Shown here: piece by piece, positions 8,111-16,817 of the stretch
Layout of the letters: every line of letters starts with the position of its first letter
Position numbering within the stretch: the stretch's first letter is position 1
NCBI GenBank assembly: GCA_013375355.1
Contig: JABXJV010000213.1
Coordinates: 1-26,114, forward strand
From: Candidatus Helarchaeota archaeon
GTDB taxonomy: Archaea > Asgardarchaeota > Lokiarchaeia > Helarchaeales > JABXJV01
Direction of reading: 5' to 3'
DNA: 26,114 nucleotides
Translations under genes and position numbers: made by a program
Notes under the pieces: generated by a model
What the model was told of the DNA's origin: nothing
Seen by the model: the letters and a program-made list of their open reading frames with translations, nothing else
Database searches by the model: none

Positions 8111-10507
8111 CTAACAAGATATTGTAATCTCAAGATTATTTTCAAAATTCACTTCTAATTTATAAACATTTTTAGATTTTTTTATTAATTTAGTATTCTT
8201 GGTATTATCAATTTGCCACTCATTGTCTTCTGGATTAAATAAAAATAAACTACCATCATTTTTTCCAGAAAATTCTAAATTTATTTTTAATTTTTTAGAA
8301 TCTTCATCATAAATGCACCTTTTAATTTCTACAAACCCTTGCATAAAATGAAGCGTGCTTGAGAGTATTTGTGGCTTAGATTCTACTTTTTTAATCGCTA
8401 TTAATTCACACGTATGTTTTTTTACGTTTCTAAATGTAATTTTTCGCTTATAAATTCCGTAATATTTCCTTTTCCAGAATTCAAAAACATGATATTCCTT
8501 ATCTTTTGCCAATCCTAAATCTTCGAAATTCAATTCAATACTCTTTGTTTTGTTGCCCCAATTAAAAATTCCAACAACATGCCAATCTCCAAATTCTTTT
8601 TTTATAGGAAGGTCTAGAATTTGAGGCATTTCACTTTCGAAGAGATCGATGGGTATGGCTGTATTTCCATCAAATGGAAAAAATTTTTTAACCAAACTAA
8701 CTTGTTTATCGTCTACGTATGAAAAATTATCGCTTAAAAAGTAATAACCATTTAATAATCCTATACAAGTAATCTCCGATTTTACTTCTTCTTCAGAAAG
8801 ATTCGTATTTTCTAACCTAACCATTAAACAATCGGGATCATTAATCCAAAACTTCTTATGCATAAAAAAGGCTCTCATGTTATTTCTCATTGCATTTACA
8901 ACGCAAGGAACTCCATGTAATCGTATGCGTTTTCTTAATAATTTTGCATACCAGGGATCCCAACTAGTGTGTGTATCTGGGGAAACTCTCATCGCGTTTA
9001 CAAGCCCGATTGATGGTCCGATAGGTGCTCCGCATCCTAATAATAATACATCCGGTCCAATTGCTTCTCGAATAATTTCAAGTCCTTTTCTGTAGACTTG
9101 TGCCCTAGTCATTTTTTTATTATAATAATTTGTAGTTGCACATGCTCCAAAAATGAAATCAATTTTAATGCACTTAAACCCCCATTCCTTAGTAATTTTA
9201 GTAAATAATTCACGCAACCACTCATGGACTTCTGGATGAGAACAATCCAAAGCATATATTGTATTTCTATAACCCCAAGCTGGATTTTTAGTTACAACAA
9301 CAGGTTTTCCCTTATTATTTCGAAGTATCCAATTTGGATGTTTTTTATAAAGCATAGATTTTTTTCCAACAAAGAATGGGGCTAACCATAAACCGGCTTT
9401 GAATCCTTTTTTTTCGATTTTATCAACAAATTTTTTCATCCCATCTGGAAACTTTTCATTAGCCTCCCAATCTCCAATCGTTTTCTGATACCCATCATCA
9501 AGCTGGAAATAAGTTATAGGAATAGGATCTCGTCTTTCAGCTAGAAAATTTAAATTCTTTATACATTCTTCCTCATTAATTTTATGAAAATAAATATACC
9601 AAGTGCAATATCCTGTTGGAACTTTATCCCATTGGATAGTTTTATTTAATTTTTTTATTAAATCAGCGTATAGAATTAAATTTTCTATTGGTGTAGTCAC
9701 AAAATTGATCATTAATAATTCTGAGGATAATTCTTCATTTGGTTCTAGAATAATATTATCTGCTTGAGATCTTGTTTTCAATCTTTTTAAGGCTCTTTTC
9801 TTTTTGTTAAACCGAAAAATTATTTGTGATAATTGATTTTCAAATGTTAAAAATCCAAAAAGCATATTGGACTGTGTTTTTAGATTCTTGATTATAATAT
9901 AATTATCCCCTACTTGCTCATATTTTTCCCTCTCTTCATCTGGATTTGAAAGAAATACAGTACGTCCAGGTGCGATAAAGTTTGGGACCTTTGGCCTAAA
10001 ATCTTTTTCAAAAGGACCTACCAATTTAATAGGGGCCCAAGATTGATATTGTCCAGCTAGAATTTTCCAATCATCAATTGATGTACCTAAATCAATGTTG
10101 CTTAGACTAGTTTCTCTTAATTCAATGGGACTAAATGATTTTATCCTTATATTTCTCCCTAAGTCATTAATAATTGAATTTTGTAGAAATATAAATGGTT
10201 TATTTTCAAATAATTTAATTATTAATTTTAATTGTGGTTTTCCTATTTTTGATAGAAAATTCAGATTTAAGGACTTTCCTTTACCGTTTTCATCTTCAAA
10301 ATCGCTAATTTCCCATTTAATTTCAGCTTCATCCAAACTGTCAACATCTCTAGAATCATATGAAATTGAGGACAATCCATTCGAAATAACATGATTTTGC
10401 TTTTTTTTATCCATGAAATTCATGAAGCCCGAATTAGTATCAAATTGGAAAGTAATAAACTCATTTTCAATTGTTAGAATCCCATTTTTTTCGTTAAAAT
10501 TTATCAT
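8111..10507 (-). CDS. GH36-family alpha-galactosidase-like glycoside hydrolase
   Basis: The 798-residue enzyme is a full-length GH36 protein: an N-terminal beta-sandwich (about 1-290), a (beta/alpha)8 barrel (about 295-620) and a C-terminal beta domain. Barrel motifs are CTWYIYF (301-307), FQLDDGYQKTIGDW (334-347), GLWLAPF (372-378), IKIDF (447-451) with D450 as predicted nucleophile, GCGAPIGPSIGLVNAMR (491-507), and SPDT with D511 as predicted acid/base. WINDPDCLMVR (554-564) is also typical. GH36 enzymes release alpha-galactosyl or alpha-N-acetylgalactosaminyl residues from oligosaccharides. There is no signal peptide, so it should be cytosolic. The start ATG has GGTG 7 bases upstream. It follows a GNAT gene on the same strand by 29 bases. 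Confidence 0.9.
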   Translation of the reverse strand: MINFNEKNGILTIENEFITFQFDTNSGFMNFMDKKKQNHVISNGLSSISYDSRDVDSLDEAEIKWEISDFEDENGKGKSLNLNFLSKIGKPQLKLIIKLFENKPFIFLQNSIINDLGRNIRIKSFSPIELRETSLSNIDLGTSIDDWKILAGQYQSWAPIKLVGPFEKDFRPKVPNFIAPGRTVFLSNPDEEREKYEQVGDNYIIIKNLKTQSNMLFGFLTFENQLSQIIFRFNKKKRALKRLKTRSQADNIILEPNEELSSELLMINFVTTPIENLILYADLIKKLNKTIQWDKVPTGYCTWYIYFHKINEEECIKNLNFLAERRDPIPITYFQLDDGYQKTIGDWEANEKFPDGMKKFVDKIEKKGFKAGLWLAPFFVGKKSMLYKKHPNWILRNNKGKPVVVTKNPAWGYRNTIYALDCSHPEVHEWLRELFTKITKEWGFKCIKIDFIFGACATTNYYNKKMTRAQVYRKGLEIIREAIGPDVLLLGCGAPIGPSIGLVNAMRVSPDTHTSWDPWYAKLLRKRIRLHGVPCVVNAMRNNMRAFFMHKKFWINDPDCLMVRLENTNLSEEEVKSEITCIGLLNGYYFLSDNFSYVDDKQVSLVKKFFPFDGNTAIPIDLFESEMPQILDLPIKKEFGDWHVVGIFNWGNKTKSIELNFEDLGLAKDKEYHVFEFWKRKYYGIYKRKITFRNVKKHTCELIAIKKVESKPQILSSTLHFMQGFVEIKRCIYDEDSKKLKINLEFSGKNDGSLFLFNPEDNEWQIDNTKNTKLIKKSKNVYKLEVNFENNLEITISC

Positions 10508-10536
10508 ATTAACACCAAATAAAATTTTTCTTTTTA

Positions 10537-11100
10537 TTATCCACCCAATCTTTCAATAAATGTAATATCAGAATAAAATGGTTTAATATTTCTAATCTCA
10601 GAACCGACAACAACTACTTCTTTTTCAATTTTAAAACCAAATTTCTTAATAAAATTAACTGCTGAATGATTTTCGGAATAAACTTCACAAATCCATTTTT
10701 TAATTCCTTTATCCTTTAAGTAAAGACCTCCATGAACAGCTAAAGCTATTGCCACCCCTGATTTTCTAAAGCTTGGATGAACTCCAATTTGGGAAATTAA
10801 CCCAATTTTTTCCTCTTCCCTTTCTTCTATGTTCACAATTATAAAACCAACTAATTTTCCTTTTTTATTTTCAGCTACGAAGACATCTTCCGCTGGAATT
10901 TCATCAAATTCGTCAAGAGTTAAAGGTATAAAAGGATTTTTTGAATACGTGAATGATCTGTTAAACAATTCAATAAAATTTTCTCTTTCTCGATTCTTAT
11001 CTACATTCCTTATCTTCACTTTTGAAGATATTTCTGGAATCTTTAAAGATTTTAAATCTAGAGTCATTATGTAATAAAGATATGTAACTCGAGATTGCAT
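10537..11100 (-). CDS. GNAT-family N-acetyltransferase
   Basis: The protein of up to 187 residues has the acetyl-CoA-binding motif A as LISQIGVHPSFRKSGVAIAL, with the pyrophosphate loop R-K-S-G-V-A, and a motif B region with ENHSAVNFIKKFGF, the usual Asn-x-x-A-x-x-x-Y/F-x-x-x-G-F arrangement. Such enzymes transfer acetyl from acetyl-CoA to an amine, for example a protein N-terminus, lysine or small molecule; the substrate cannot be told. ATG 11100 gives the longest form; ATG 11067 (MTLDLKSLKI) would drop 11 hydrophobic residues and may be the real start. Neither has a Shine-Dalgarno sequence. It lies 29 bases before the GH36 gene and is probably co-transcribed with it. Confidence 0.82.
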   Translation of the reverse strand: MQSRVTYLYYIMTLDLKSLKIPEISSKVKIRNVDKNRERENFIELFNRSFTYSKNPFIPLTLDEFDEIPAEDVFVAENKKGKLVGFIIVNIEEREEEKIGLISQIGVHPSFRKSGVAIALAVHGGLYLKDKGIKKWICEVYSENHSAVNFIKKFGFKIEKEVVVVGSEIRNIKPFYSDITFIERLGG

Positions 11101-11201
11101 AAATTAGAATAAATAAAATTATATTAAAAAAATTGAATGATCATACAAATTCTTAATAACTAGGATAATCAATCTAAAGCTTATTTATTCATGTGTTGGA
11201 A

Positions 11202-12692
11202 ATGGACGATTCTTTATTTAATCCAAGAAGTGTCGCAGTAGTAGGAGCATCCCCACATTTTGTTTCGGGAGGAACCTTCTTTTTAAGAGCGCTCTTAGCT
11301 GCGGAATTTCCTAAAGAAAGGTTATTTCCTATAAATCCAAAACATGAAGAAATGTATGGTCTTAAGGTGTATCCAAGTCTTCAGTCAGTTCCACATCCCG
11401 TGGACTATGTTATTGTTATAGTTCCTAAAGATGCTACTTTTAAGGTAATGGAGGATTGTGTTGAAAAAAAAGTTAAATTAGTAAGTTGTTTTACTTCTGG
11501 ATTTTCTGAAATTGGTAATAAAGAAGATGAGCGACGACTTATATCTATTGCTAAAAAAGGAGGCGTCCGTGTATTAGGTCCTAACTGTATGGGGTTATGT
11601 GTGCCTAAAAATAGGTTGGTATTTGATACAGGAATTGAATCTGGAGAGGAATGGGCAGGTAATATTTCAATTATCTCTCAATCTGGAGGAAATGCCGATG
11701 TCATGATTATAATAGGAAATGGAATTGGTTTAAAATTTAATAAAGCGGTATCTTATGGAAATGGGTCTGATATCAATGCAGATGAACTTTTAGAATATTT
11801 TAAGAATGACCCTCAAACAAATATAATCTTACAATATTTAGAAGGATTTAAAACCATTGAGCAAGGGAGAAATTATTTAAAAACCCTTCGTGAAACGACC
11901 CTAAAAAAACCTGTAATTATCTTTCAAGGAGGGACCACAGCAATAGGAAAACGATCTATATTCAGCCATACAGGTTCCATCTCTGGAGACAATCGTGTTA
12001 TAGAAGGTGCTTTCAAGCAAGCTGGAGCTATTATGGTTAAGCAAGGACTTCATCACCTTCTTTATACAGCTTTATTGATTTCATGCTTTCAAAAATCTAA
12101 TAAATTATTTAAAGTCGGACCAAATCTAGGAACAATTTTAGGGGGAGGAGGCAATAATGTATACGTTGCTGATATTTGTTCTAAAATAGGATTAAATTTT
12201 CCTGCATTCGACGAGGAAATGAATGAATGGTTGAAAAAAAATGTTGGAGAAGTTGGAACTGTATTGGGAAATCCAATCGACATGAATGCTGGTATGAGTG
12301 GCTATAAAACCGCTATTAAAATAATGAAATTGATGGATAAAATAGACCAAATTGATGTCATTACCTATGAGACAGATTTTGATTGGTGGCTTGTAAGCGC
12401 TAAAATTAGGCAAAAATTGGATTTGTACAAAGAATTTGATTTTAAAGGATTAATGGAATCAATAATGGATACGAATGTTAAAACTTTGATTCGTAATATA
12501 AAAAAGATCCAAAAACCAGTTATACTTATCTCTTCACAGACATTTTACGATGCAGATATCGTTTCAAAACGAAATGAATTAGAAGAAACCTTTCGCAAGG
12601 CTGATATACCCATTATAAATGATATGGCAACAATGGCAACGGTTTTAAAATACTTAATCGATTATAAGGAATATATTTTACGAGCTAAATAA
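11202..12692 (+). CDS. ADP-forming acyl-CoA synthetase, alpha-subunit-like
   Basis: This protein of about 496 residues starts with a CoA-binding Rossmann domain (LFNPRSVAVVGAS, then PINPKHEEMYGLKVYPSL), followed by VRVLGPNCMGLCVP and IISQSGG, and a succinyl-CoA-ligase-like domain containing FSHTGSISGD. The His of SHTGS corresponds to the phosphohistidine site of acetate:CoA ligase (ADP-forming) alpha chains. These enzymes interconvert acyl-CoA, ADP and phosphate with acid, CoA and ATP. The ATP-grasp beta domain is absent here and in the rest of the window, so a separate beta subunit is needed. The last third (about 340-490) is longer than in many alpha chains and includes the unusual YETDFDWWLVSAKIRQ. 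GTG 11193 is an in-frame alternative start. It is divergent from the GNAT gene. Confidence 0.82.
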   Translation: MDDSLFNPRSVAVVGASPHFVSGGTFFLRALLAAEFPKERLFPINPKHEEMYGLKVYPSLQSVPHPVDYVIVIVPKDATFKVMEDCVEKKVKLVSCFTSGFSEIGNKEDERRLISIAKKGGVRVLGPNCMGLCVPKNRLVFDTGIESGEEWAGNISIISQSGGNADVMIIIGNGIGLKFNKAVSYGNGSDINADELLEYFKNDPQTNIILQYLEGFKTIEQGRNYLKTLRETTLKKPVIIFQGGTTAIGKRSIFSHTGSISGDNRVIEGAFKQAGAIMVKQGLHHLLYTALLISCFQKSNKLFKVGPNLGTILGGGGNNVYVADICSKIGLNFPAFDEEMNEWLKKNVGEVGTVLGNPIDMNAGMSGYKTAIKIMKLMDKIDQIDVITYETDFDWWLVSAKIRQKLDLYKEFDFKGLMESIMDTNVKTLIRNIKKIQKPVILISSQTFYDADIVSKRNELEETFRKADIPIINDMATMATVLKYLIDYKEYILRAK

Positions 12693-12735
12693 AATCTTTA
12701 AATAGAAAATTAACTTTAAGCAATTGTGATTAATA

Positions 12736-13554
12736 ATGGAAGAATCAGTTGTTGAAAAATATCCCATAGTATTTTTTTATATTACTGTATTAGCGATTGG
12801 ATTTATTGCTATAATACCGGTAATTTTTTTTGGAATTGGTATATTCACCTTAATTTCCGCTACCAGTGCGAGTTTAGGTGCAATTATTTTTGTTGGTATA
12901 ACAAAAGGGAAGGAAGGCCTTAAGGATCTATTTAGTACCTTTAAAAATTGGCGTTGTAACCCCGTTTGGTATATTATATCTATTTTTCTGATGCCTGGTG
13001 TTACCCTTCTTACAATGGGAATCTCCATTATGCTTGGAATTCCTCTAAGATCAGGACTTACGTTAACCCCTCCGCCTATGCGAAATTTAGAATTACTCAT
13101 TCTACAGTTCATATTTATATTTTTTCAAGCAGGTTTGGGGGAGGAAATCGGTTGGCGCATTTATGCTACTCCAAAGCTTGCAGAAAAATATTCAAAATTA
13201 AAAGCAGCCTTAATAATTGGTGCTCTTTGGGCTTTCTGGCATACTCCTCAGTTTTTATTTCCGGGAACGATACAAAATAGAGTGTCAATCGAAGTTGGAT
13301 TTCTGATAGCATATCCAGTATATATGTTGTTTGTAACCCTTTCTGCGATTTTATTTTCTTGGGTATATTTTCAATCAGATGGAAATGCATGGCTACCCGT
13401 ATTGCTTCATACAACTTTGAACACGGCTCACTGGCTCTTACTACCAGAGGCTCCATTCATGGTGGTAATGATTTTTACTGTTATTATTTGGATTCTTTCT
13501 GTATCAGTTGCAGTGGTTTATGGTGCTGATCTTTCTAGAAAATTTAAAGATTAA
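12736..13554 (+). CDS. CPBP-family intramembrane metalloprotease
   Basis: The 272-residue protein has about eight hydrophobic segments and the CPBP (Abi/CaaX protease-like) motifs in order: EEIGWR with E136, E137 and R141; FWHTP with H169; and HTTLNTAHW with H225 and N229. In the family these form the membrane-embedded active site, as in Rce1-type prenyl-protein proteases and bacteriocin-immunity proteins. The natural substrate cannot be predicted. GTGAT at 12726-12730 lies 5 bases before the ATG, supporting this start. It lies 43 bases after the acyl-CoA synthetase gene in the same direction, which may or may not mean an operon. Confidence 0.88.
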   Translation: MEESVVEKYPIVFFYITVLAIGFIAIIPVIFFGIGIFTLISATSASLGAIIFVGITKGKEGLKDLFSTFKNWRCNPVWYIISIFLMPGVTLLTMGISIMLGIPLRSGLTLTPPPMRNLELLILQFIFIFFQAGLGEEIGWRIYATPKLAEKYSKLKAALIIGALWAFWHTPQFLFPGTIQNRVSIEVGFLIAYPVYMLFVTLSAILFSWVYFQSDGNAWLPVLLHTTLNTAHWLLLPEAPFMVVMIFTVIIWILSVSVAVVYGADLSRKFKD

Positions 13555-13573
13555 CTTCAATTCATTAATTTGA

Positions 13574-13581
13574 TTTTTTTT
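13574..13581 (+). terminator. T8 run after the CPBP protease gene
   Basis: Eight consecutive T residues lie 20 bases after the protease stop codon, with no hairpin needed for archaeal termination. The 162-base gap to the next gene fits a transcript end here. Confidence 0.35.
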
Positions 13582-13716
13582 CTACTTATCATATAGACTA
13601 TGAATTTAATATTAGACTATTGATAGATCTTTATTAAGATAAAATTAAATGAATTTAAAAGAAATTATTTCAATGATTTATTGTTATTTTGAGAAAATAT
13701 CTAAATCGCGATTTAT

Positions 13717-13950
13717 ATGTCGTTTAAAGAAATTGATATTCCGTCACACGTAAGAAGTTATCAAGGTTACCCTCAACTAATTGAAAATGAGGGTTGTCCG
13801 AGATGCAATAGTCTGATGTTATCTGTTGATATTAAATCTTTTAAGACAGGTAATTTAACATTTGGTGCGACTTGCTCGAACTGCGGGTTATTCTTCTATG
13901 TAAAAGAAGATGAAAGAGCCAGAAAATTAATATTTGAATATGAAAAGTGA
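13717..13950 (+). CDS. Small zinc-ribbon protein
   Basis: The 77-residue protein has two Cys pairs, CPRC (about residues 27-30) and CSNC (about 53-56), spaced as in a zinc ribbon, with a short beta-rich core between them. It has no other domain. No Shine-Dalgarno sequence precedes the ATG, so the mRNA may be leaderless. It lies directly before the NrdG-like activase gene in the same direction. Anaerobic ribonucleotide reductases carry a C-terminal zinc ribbon, so a link to that enzyme is tempting, but the similarity here is only the generic Cys pattern. Confidence 0.72.
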   Translation: MSFKEIDIPSHVRSYQGYPQLIENEGCPRCNSLMLSVDIKSFKTGNLTFGATCSNCGLFFYVKEDERARKLIFEYEK

Positions 13951-13976
13951 TTGTTTTTTAAATTTTGGTGAAATTA

Positions 13977-14723
13977 GTGAATATTTCAGTTGGGGGAATT
14001 AAAGACATCAGCACTATTGATTATCCCGGGGAAGTGGTTTCCGTTCTTTTTTTATGCGGATGTCCTTTAAAATGTCCATTTTGCCAGAATTGGACACTAC
14101 TTGATTATAAAAATTGTGAAGATACCGAAATATCTGATATTATATTAAAATTAAAAGATTATTCTGACTTTGTTAATGGAGTTTGTATTACAGGAGGCGA
14201 ACCCACTTTACAAGAGAAAGGATTAATTGAGTTTCTTAACCAGGGGAGGGATCTTGGTCTTTTAAAATTAGACACTAATGGTTTTTTTCCCAATGTTATT
14301 GAAAAAATTTTGAAGATGAATTTATTATCATATATAGCACTCGATATTAAAACGAGATTTGAACCTATTGAATATGGTATTGCATGTGGCCTCCCCGATT
14401 CTGGAGAAAAAATCATAGAACAGGTCAAAAAATCAATAGAATTAATTTTAAATGAACCCTCTGTCTTTCTTGAGGTTCGTACTACAATTGTACCTAATTT
14501 AATTGATAAAAAAGAACAAATAGAAGAAATTGTATCTAGCTTGTCTGGAGTTAAGAGATTCGTTTTACAACAATTTAGACCTGAAATGGGAACGTTGGAT
14601 CCAAATTTTAAAGATTTATCCATGCCTTCTCATTTAAAAATGTTAGAATTAGCTAAAATAGCAAAAAAATACATAAAAGATATCCGAATTAGGACCTTAC
14701 TTAATGGAGAAGAAATAATTTAA
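13977..14723 (+). CDS. nrdG: Radical SAM anaerobic ribonucleotide reductase activase-like protein
   Basis: The product of about 248 residues carries CGCPLKCPFCQN near the N-terminus; its C-x3-C-x2-C cysteines bind the [4Fe-4S] cluster that cleaves S-adenosylmethionine. ITGGEPTLQ and LLKLDTNGFFP are typical of the NrdG/PflA-like group (TIGR02495 type), as is the opening GGIKDISTIDYPG. The expected role is to generate the glycyl radical of the class III ribonucleotide reductase, which is not in this window. I prefer GTG 13977 because GGTGA (13967-13971) sits 5 bases upstream; an in-frame TTG at 13965 would add four residues. It follows the zinc-ribbon gene by 26 bases. Another glycyl-radical enzyme could be the target instead. 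Confidence 0.85.
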   Translation: MNISVGGIKDISTIDYPGEVVSVLFLCGCPLKCPFCQNWTLLDYKNCEDTEISDIILKLKDYSDFVNGVCITGGEPTLQEKGLIEFLNQGRDLGLLKLDTNGFFPNVIEKILKMNLLSYIALDIKTRFEPIEYGIACGLPDSGEKIIEQVKKSIELILNEPSVFLEVRTTIVPNLIDKKEQIEEIVSSLSGVKRFVLQQFRPEMGTLDPNFKDLSMPSHLKMLELAKIAKKYIKDIRIRTLLNGEEII

Positions 14724-14756
14724 TGAAAAAATTAAATACTAAATAAAAGATGTATT

Positions 14757-15470
14757 ATGCCACGAGAAAAAGTCGCAGCTCACTATATTACTCGAGAAAT
14801 CAAATATAGTACTCAAATTTGGGAAATTTTTAACCAGAAACGTAAAAATGCACTTGAATTGATGAATGCTTTAAATAAATTTAACCCTTTTATTCATGGT
14901 TCAATTGCTCGTGGAGATATCAAACCTACTAGTGATATAGATATTATATTTCCTCATATTATTGATGAATTTCAGTTAATTCAGCCTCTAGAATCTATTA
15001 AATATGAGGTTAAAGAACGTTGGTTCGTTCAGGCTACTCCACTTTCTGCAATTAAAGCGAATTTAGTTTTAACTCCTGAAATTACGATAACAATGCCTTT
15101 AATCCCTTTCTACCCACGAGAGCTACAATTTTATGATTTTGGTGGGAAAATCGGTCTGGATTCGGTACAACAAGGAATTAGGGTTCCTGGAATTAATAAA
15201 CAACTTCTATTGATAGCTCCTACCGACTATGGGCATGTTGAATCCCGTGTTACTGAACAAAATGCAGGACAAGTCTCAAAACTCCTTGGAATATCTATTT
15301 CAACCATCCTTGAACGTATTCGTGTCCTTGAGAGAAGGGATAAAGTTGGTCGAACAGGAATGTATTTAAAACGACTAGTCCCTCCATCAAAGTCGTTTGG
15401 GCAAGTTCTTAAAGAAATAAGCAGCCATTTCCCTGCATCTAGAAGAAGAATTCGAAGGAAAAAGATATGA
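14757..15470 (+). CDS. Predicted nucleotidyltransferase with C-terminal helix-turn-helix (COG1665-like)
   Basis: The 237-residue protein has the Pol-beta superfamily signature HGSIARGDIKPTSDIDI: G48-S49, an Arg-x-Asp, then S59-D60-x-D62 as metal-binding carboxylates. The C-terminal part (about 165-200), NAGQVSKLLGISISTILERI, reads as a helix-turn-helix, and the protein ends in a basic cluster, RRRIRRKK, suggesting nucleic-acid contact. I believe this is the archaeal COG1665 family of predicted nucleotidyltransferases, with unknown biochemical role. The stop overlaps the start of the PHP gene by four bases (ATGA), so the two are translationally coupled. Confidence 0.8.
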   Translation: MPREKVAAHYITREIKYSTQIWEIFNQKRKNALELMNALNKFNPFIHGSIARGDIKPTSDIDIIFPHIIDEFQLIQPLESIKYEVKERWFVQATPLSAIKANLVLTPEITITMPLIPFYPRELQFYDFGGKIGLDSVQQGIRVPGINKQLLLIAPTDYGHVESRVTEQNAGQVSKLLGISISTILERIRVLERRDKVGRTGMYLKRLVPPSKSFGQVLKEISSHFPASRRRIRRKKI

Positions 15471-16075
15471 GCTTTATTTTTACAATCGACCCACATGTTC
15501 ATTCTAAAAACTCACCAGATTCAAAAATGACTCGAAAGCAAATTATACTTAAAGCTCTCGATTTAGAATTAGATGGAATATGTATTACCGACCACGATAT
15601 TATTACTAAGATGGCTCTTGATGCCAATATCCTCATTTTATTAGGTTGTGAAATAACAACAAAACATGGTCACATTCTTGCTTATGGTATTTCAGAACCT
15701 ATTCCAAAGTTACTTTCAGCAGAAGATACAATAGATCGAATCCATGATCAAGGAGGTATTGCAATTGCTGCTCATCCTTATCGTAAATTTGGTCAAATAA
15801 ATGCAGATATTCTTGGGCTGGGGAATAGTGATAAAATATTTTCTTGCCCTCTTAATGGGGTTGAAGTCTTAAATGCCCTAAATAATAAAAAAGAGAATTC
15901 AAAGGCTCGTGAAACCGCTAAAATACTCAAACTTCCTATGATTGGAGGAAGTGATGCACACAGGAGAGAAACCATTGGAAAGGCCGTAACTAGATTATCA
16001 TCCAGTGTCGGAAATATAGATGATTTCATTAAATGTATAAAAAAAGGTAAAATAATGCCTTCTTCAAGCTATTAA
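15467..16075 (+). CDS. PHP-domain phosphoesterase coupled to the nucleotidyltransferase
   Basis: The 202-residue protein shows IDPHVHSKNSPDS, ITDHD, GCEITT, AAHPYR and GGSDAH, the metal ligands of the PHP superfamily in the expected order. PHP proteins hydrolyse phosphoester or pyrophosphate bonds; the substrate is unknown. Its ATG overlaps the TGA of the nucleotidyltransferase gene, so the two proteins are probably made in fixed ratio. It is distinct in sequence from the PHP gene at 7003. Confidence 0.87.
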   Translation: MSFIFTIDPHVHSKNSPDSKMTRKQIILKALDLELDGICITDHDIITKMALDANILILLGCEITTKHGHILAYGISEPIPKLLSAEDTIDRIHDQGGIAIAAHPYRKFGQINADILGLGNSDKIFSCPLNGVEVLNALNNKKENSKARETAKILKLPMIGGSDAHRRETIGKAVTRLSSSVGNIDDFIKCIKKGKIMPSSSY

Positions 16076-16121
16076 ATTTTCATTTACTCTTTTACCCTTC
16101 CTGCCAATTATTCTTAAGGAC

Positions 16122-16682
16122 TTATTGGGGACGTCCAGCACCTTGAAATTCTACAAAAATAGATCCGTTAACATCAATCTCATATAAATTAATATTTTCG
16201 GTATAAATTTTATATTTGGTCCCAACTAAACCTTCAAAATATTCAGAAATTGATTTTATCGCGTCAACAAATAAAATTCTAGCAACATCATTTATTTTAT
16301 CTTTCCAACCATGAAATTCTAATTTTTCAAGGACGAATTTGATATAATCTAATTCGGGCTTATCATAAACATAACTAATAATCAATTGCGAATCCACTGC
16401 CGAGTGCCCTTCAGGACAATCAATTATTAAACTCTCTTTTTGAAACGGAAAAATTTCTGATAGCCAATATTGAAACAAATCTTTACCATTCGCGGAAATA
16501 AAACCAGATATACCTTCAATAGAACCCCCCTGAGTTTTATATTGCTGGTAATGATTATTAACATATTGTTGAAATAGTACAAGAGCATCTGGGGAGGCAT
16601 TTTTTAAATAATGTCTAAATATAGATTGTAATTTTCCTCCCTCTATTCTCAACTGGGAGAGATTTATAATATTATAAACCAA
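16122..16682 (-). CDS. Unrecognised soluble protein
   Basis: I do not recognise this family. The 186-residue reading begins at TTG 16682 and has no signal peptide, membrane segment or catalytic motif. It looks mixed alpha/beta: helical for the first 60 residues (FRHYLKNASPDALVLFQQYV), then a SLIIDCPEGHSAVDSQLIIS region, a helix-rich middle, and a strand-rich end, YKIYTENINLYEIDVNGSIF. Hydrophobic periodicity and normal composition suggest it is translated. The start is uncertain: no Shine-Dalgarno sequence precedes TTG 16682, while a strong GGGAGG lies inside the frame near 16634-16642 without a standard start after it. It is convergent with the PHP gene and lies 135 bases from the recombinase gene. 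Confidence 0.6.
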   Translation of the reverse strand: MVYNIINLSQLRIEGGKLQSIFRHYLKNASPDALVLFQQYVNNHYQQYKTQGGSIEGISGFISANGKDLFQYWLSEIFPFQKESLIIDCPEGHSAVDSQLIISYVYDKPELDYIKFVLEKLEFHGWKDKINDVARILFVDAIKSISEYFEGLVGTKYKIYTENINLYEIDVNGSIFVEFQGAGRPQ

Positions 16683-16817
16683 TATTCTAAACCGTTCGCT
16701 CGTTTTTTAGCACTCCGTTAAAAAAAATTTTTTACTCTTACTCAAATAGAATCCTTTGTCATTATTAAAAATTTATTATTGTGGTCTTTGTCAATTCTTA
16801 CTTAATAAATTGAATTT

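Noticed and set aside
12777..13456. Overlapping open frames on both strands within the CPBP protease gene.
   Set aside because: They lie inside a gene with clear motifs, and their products have no family features.
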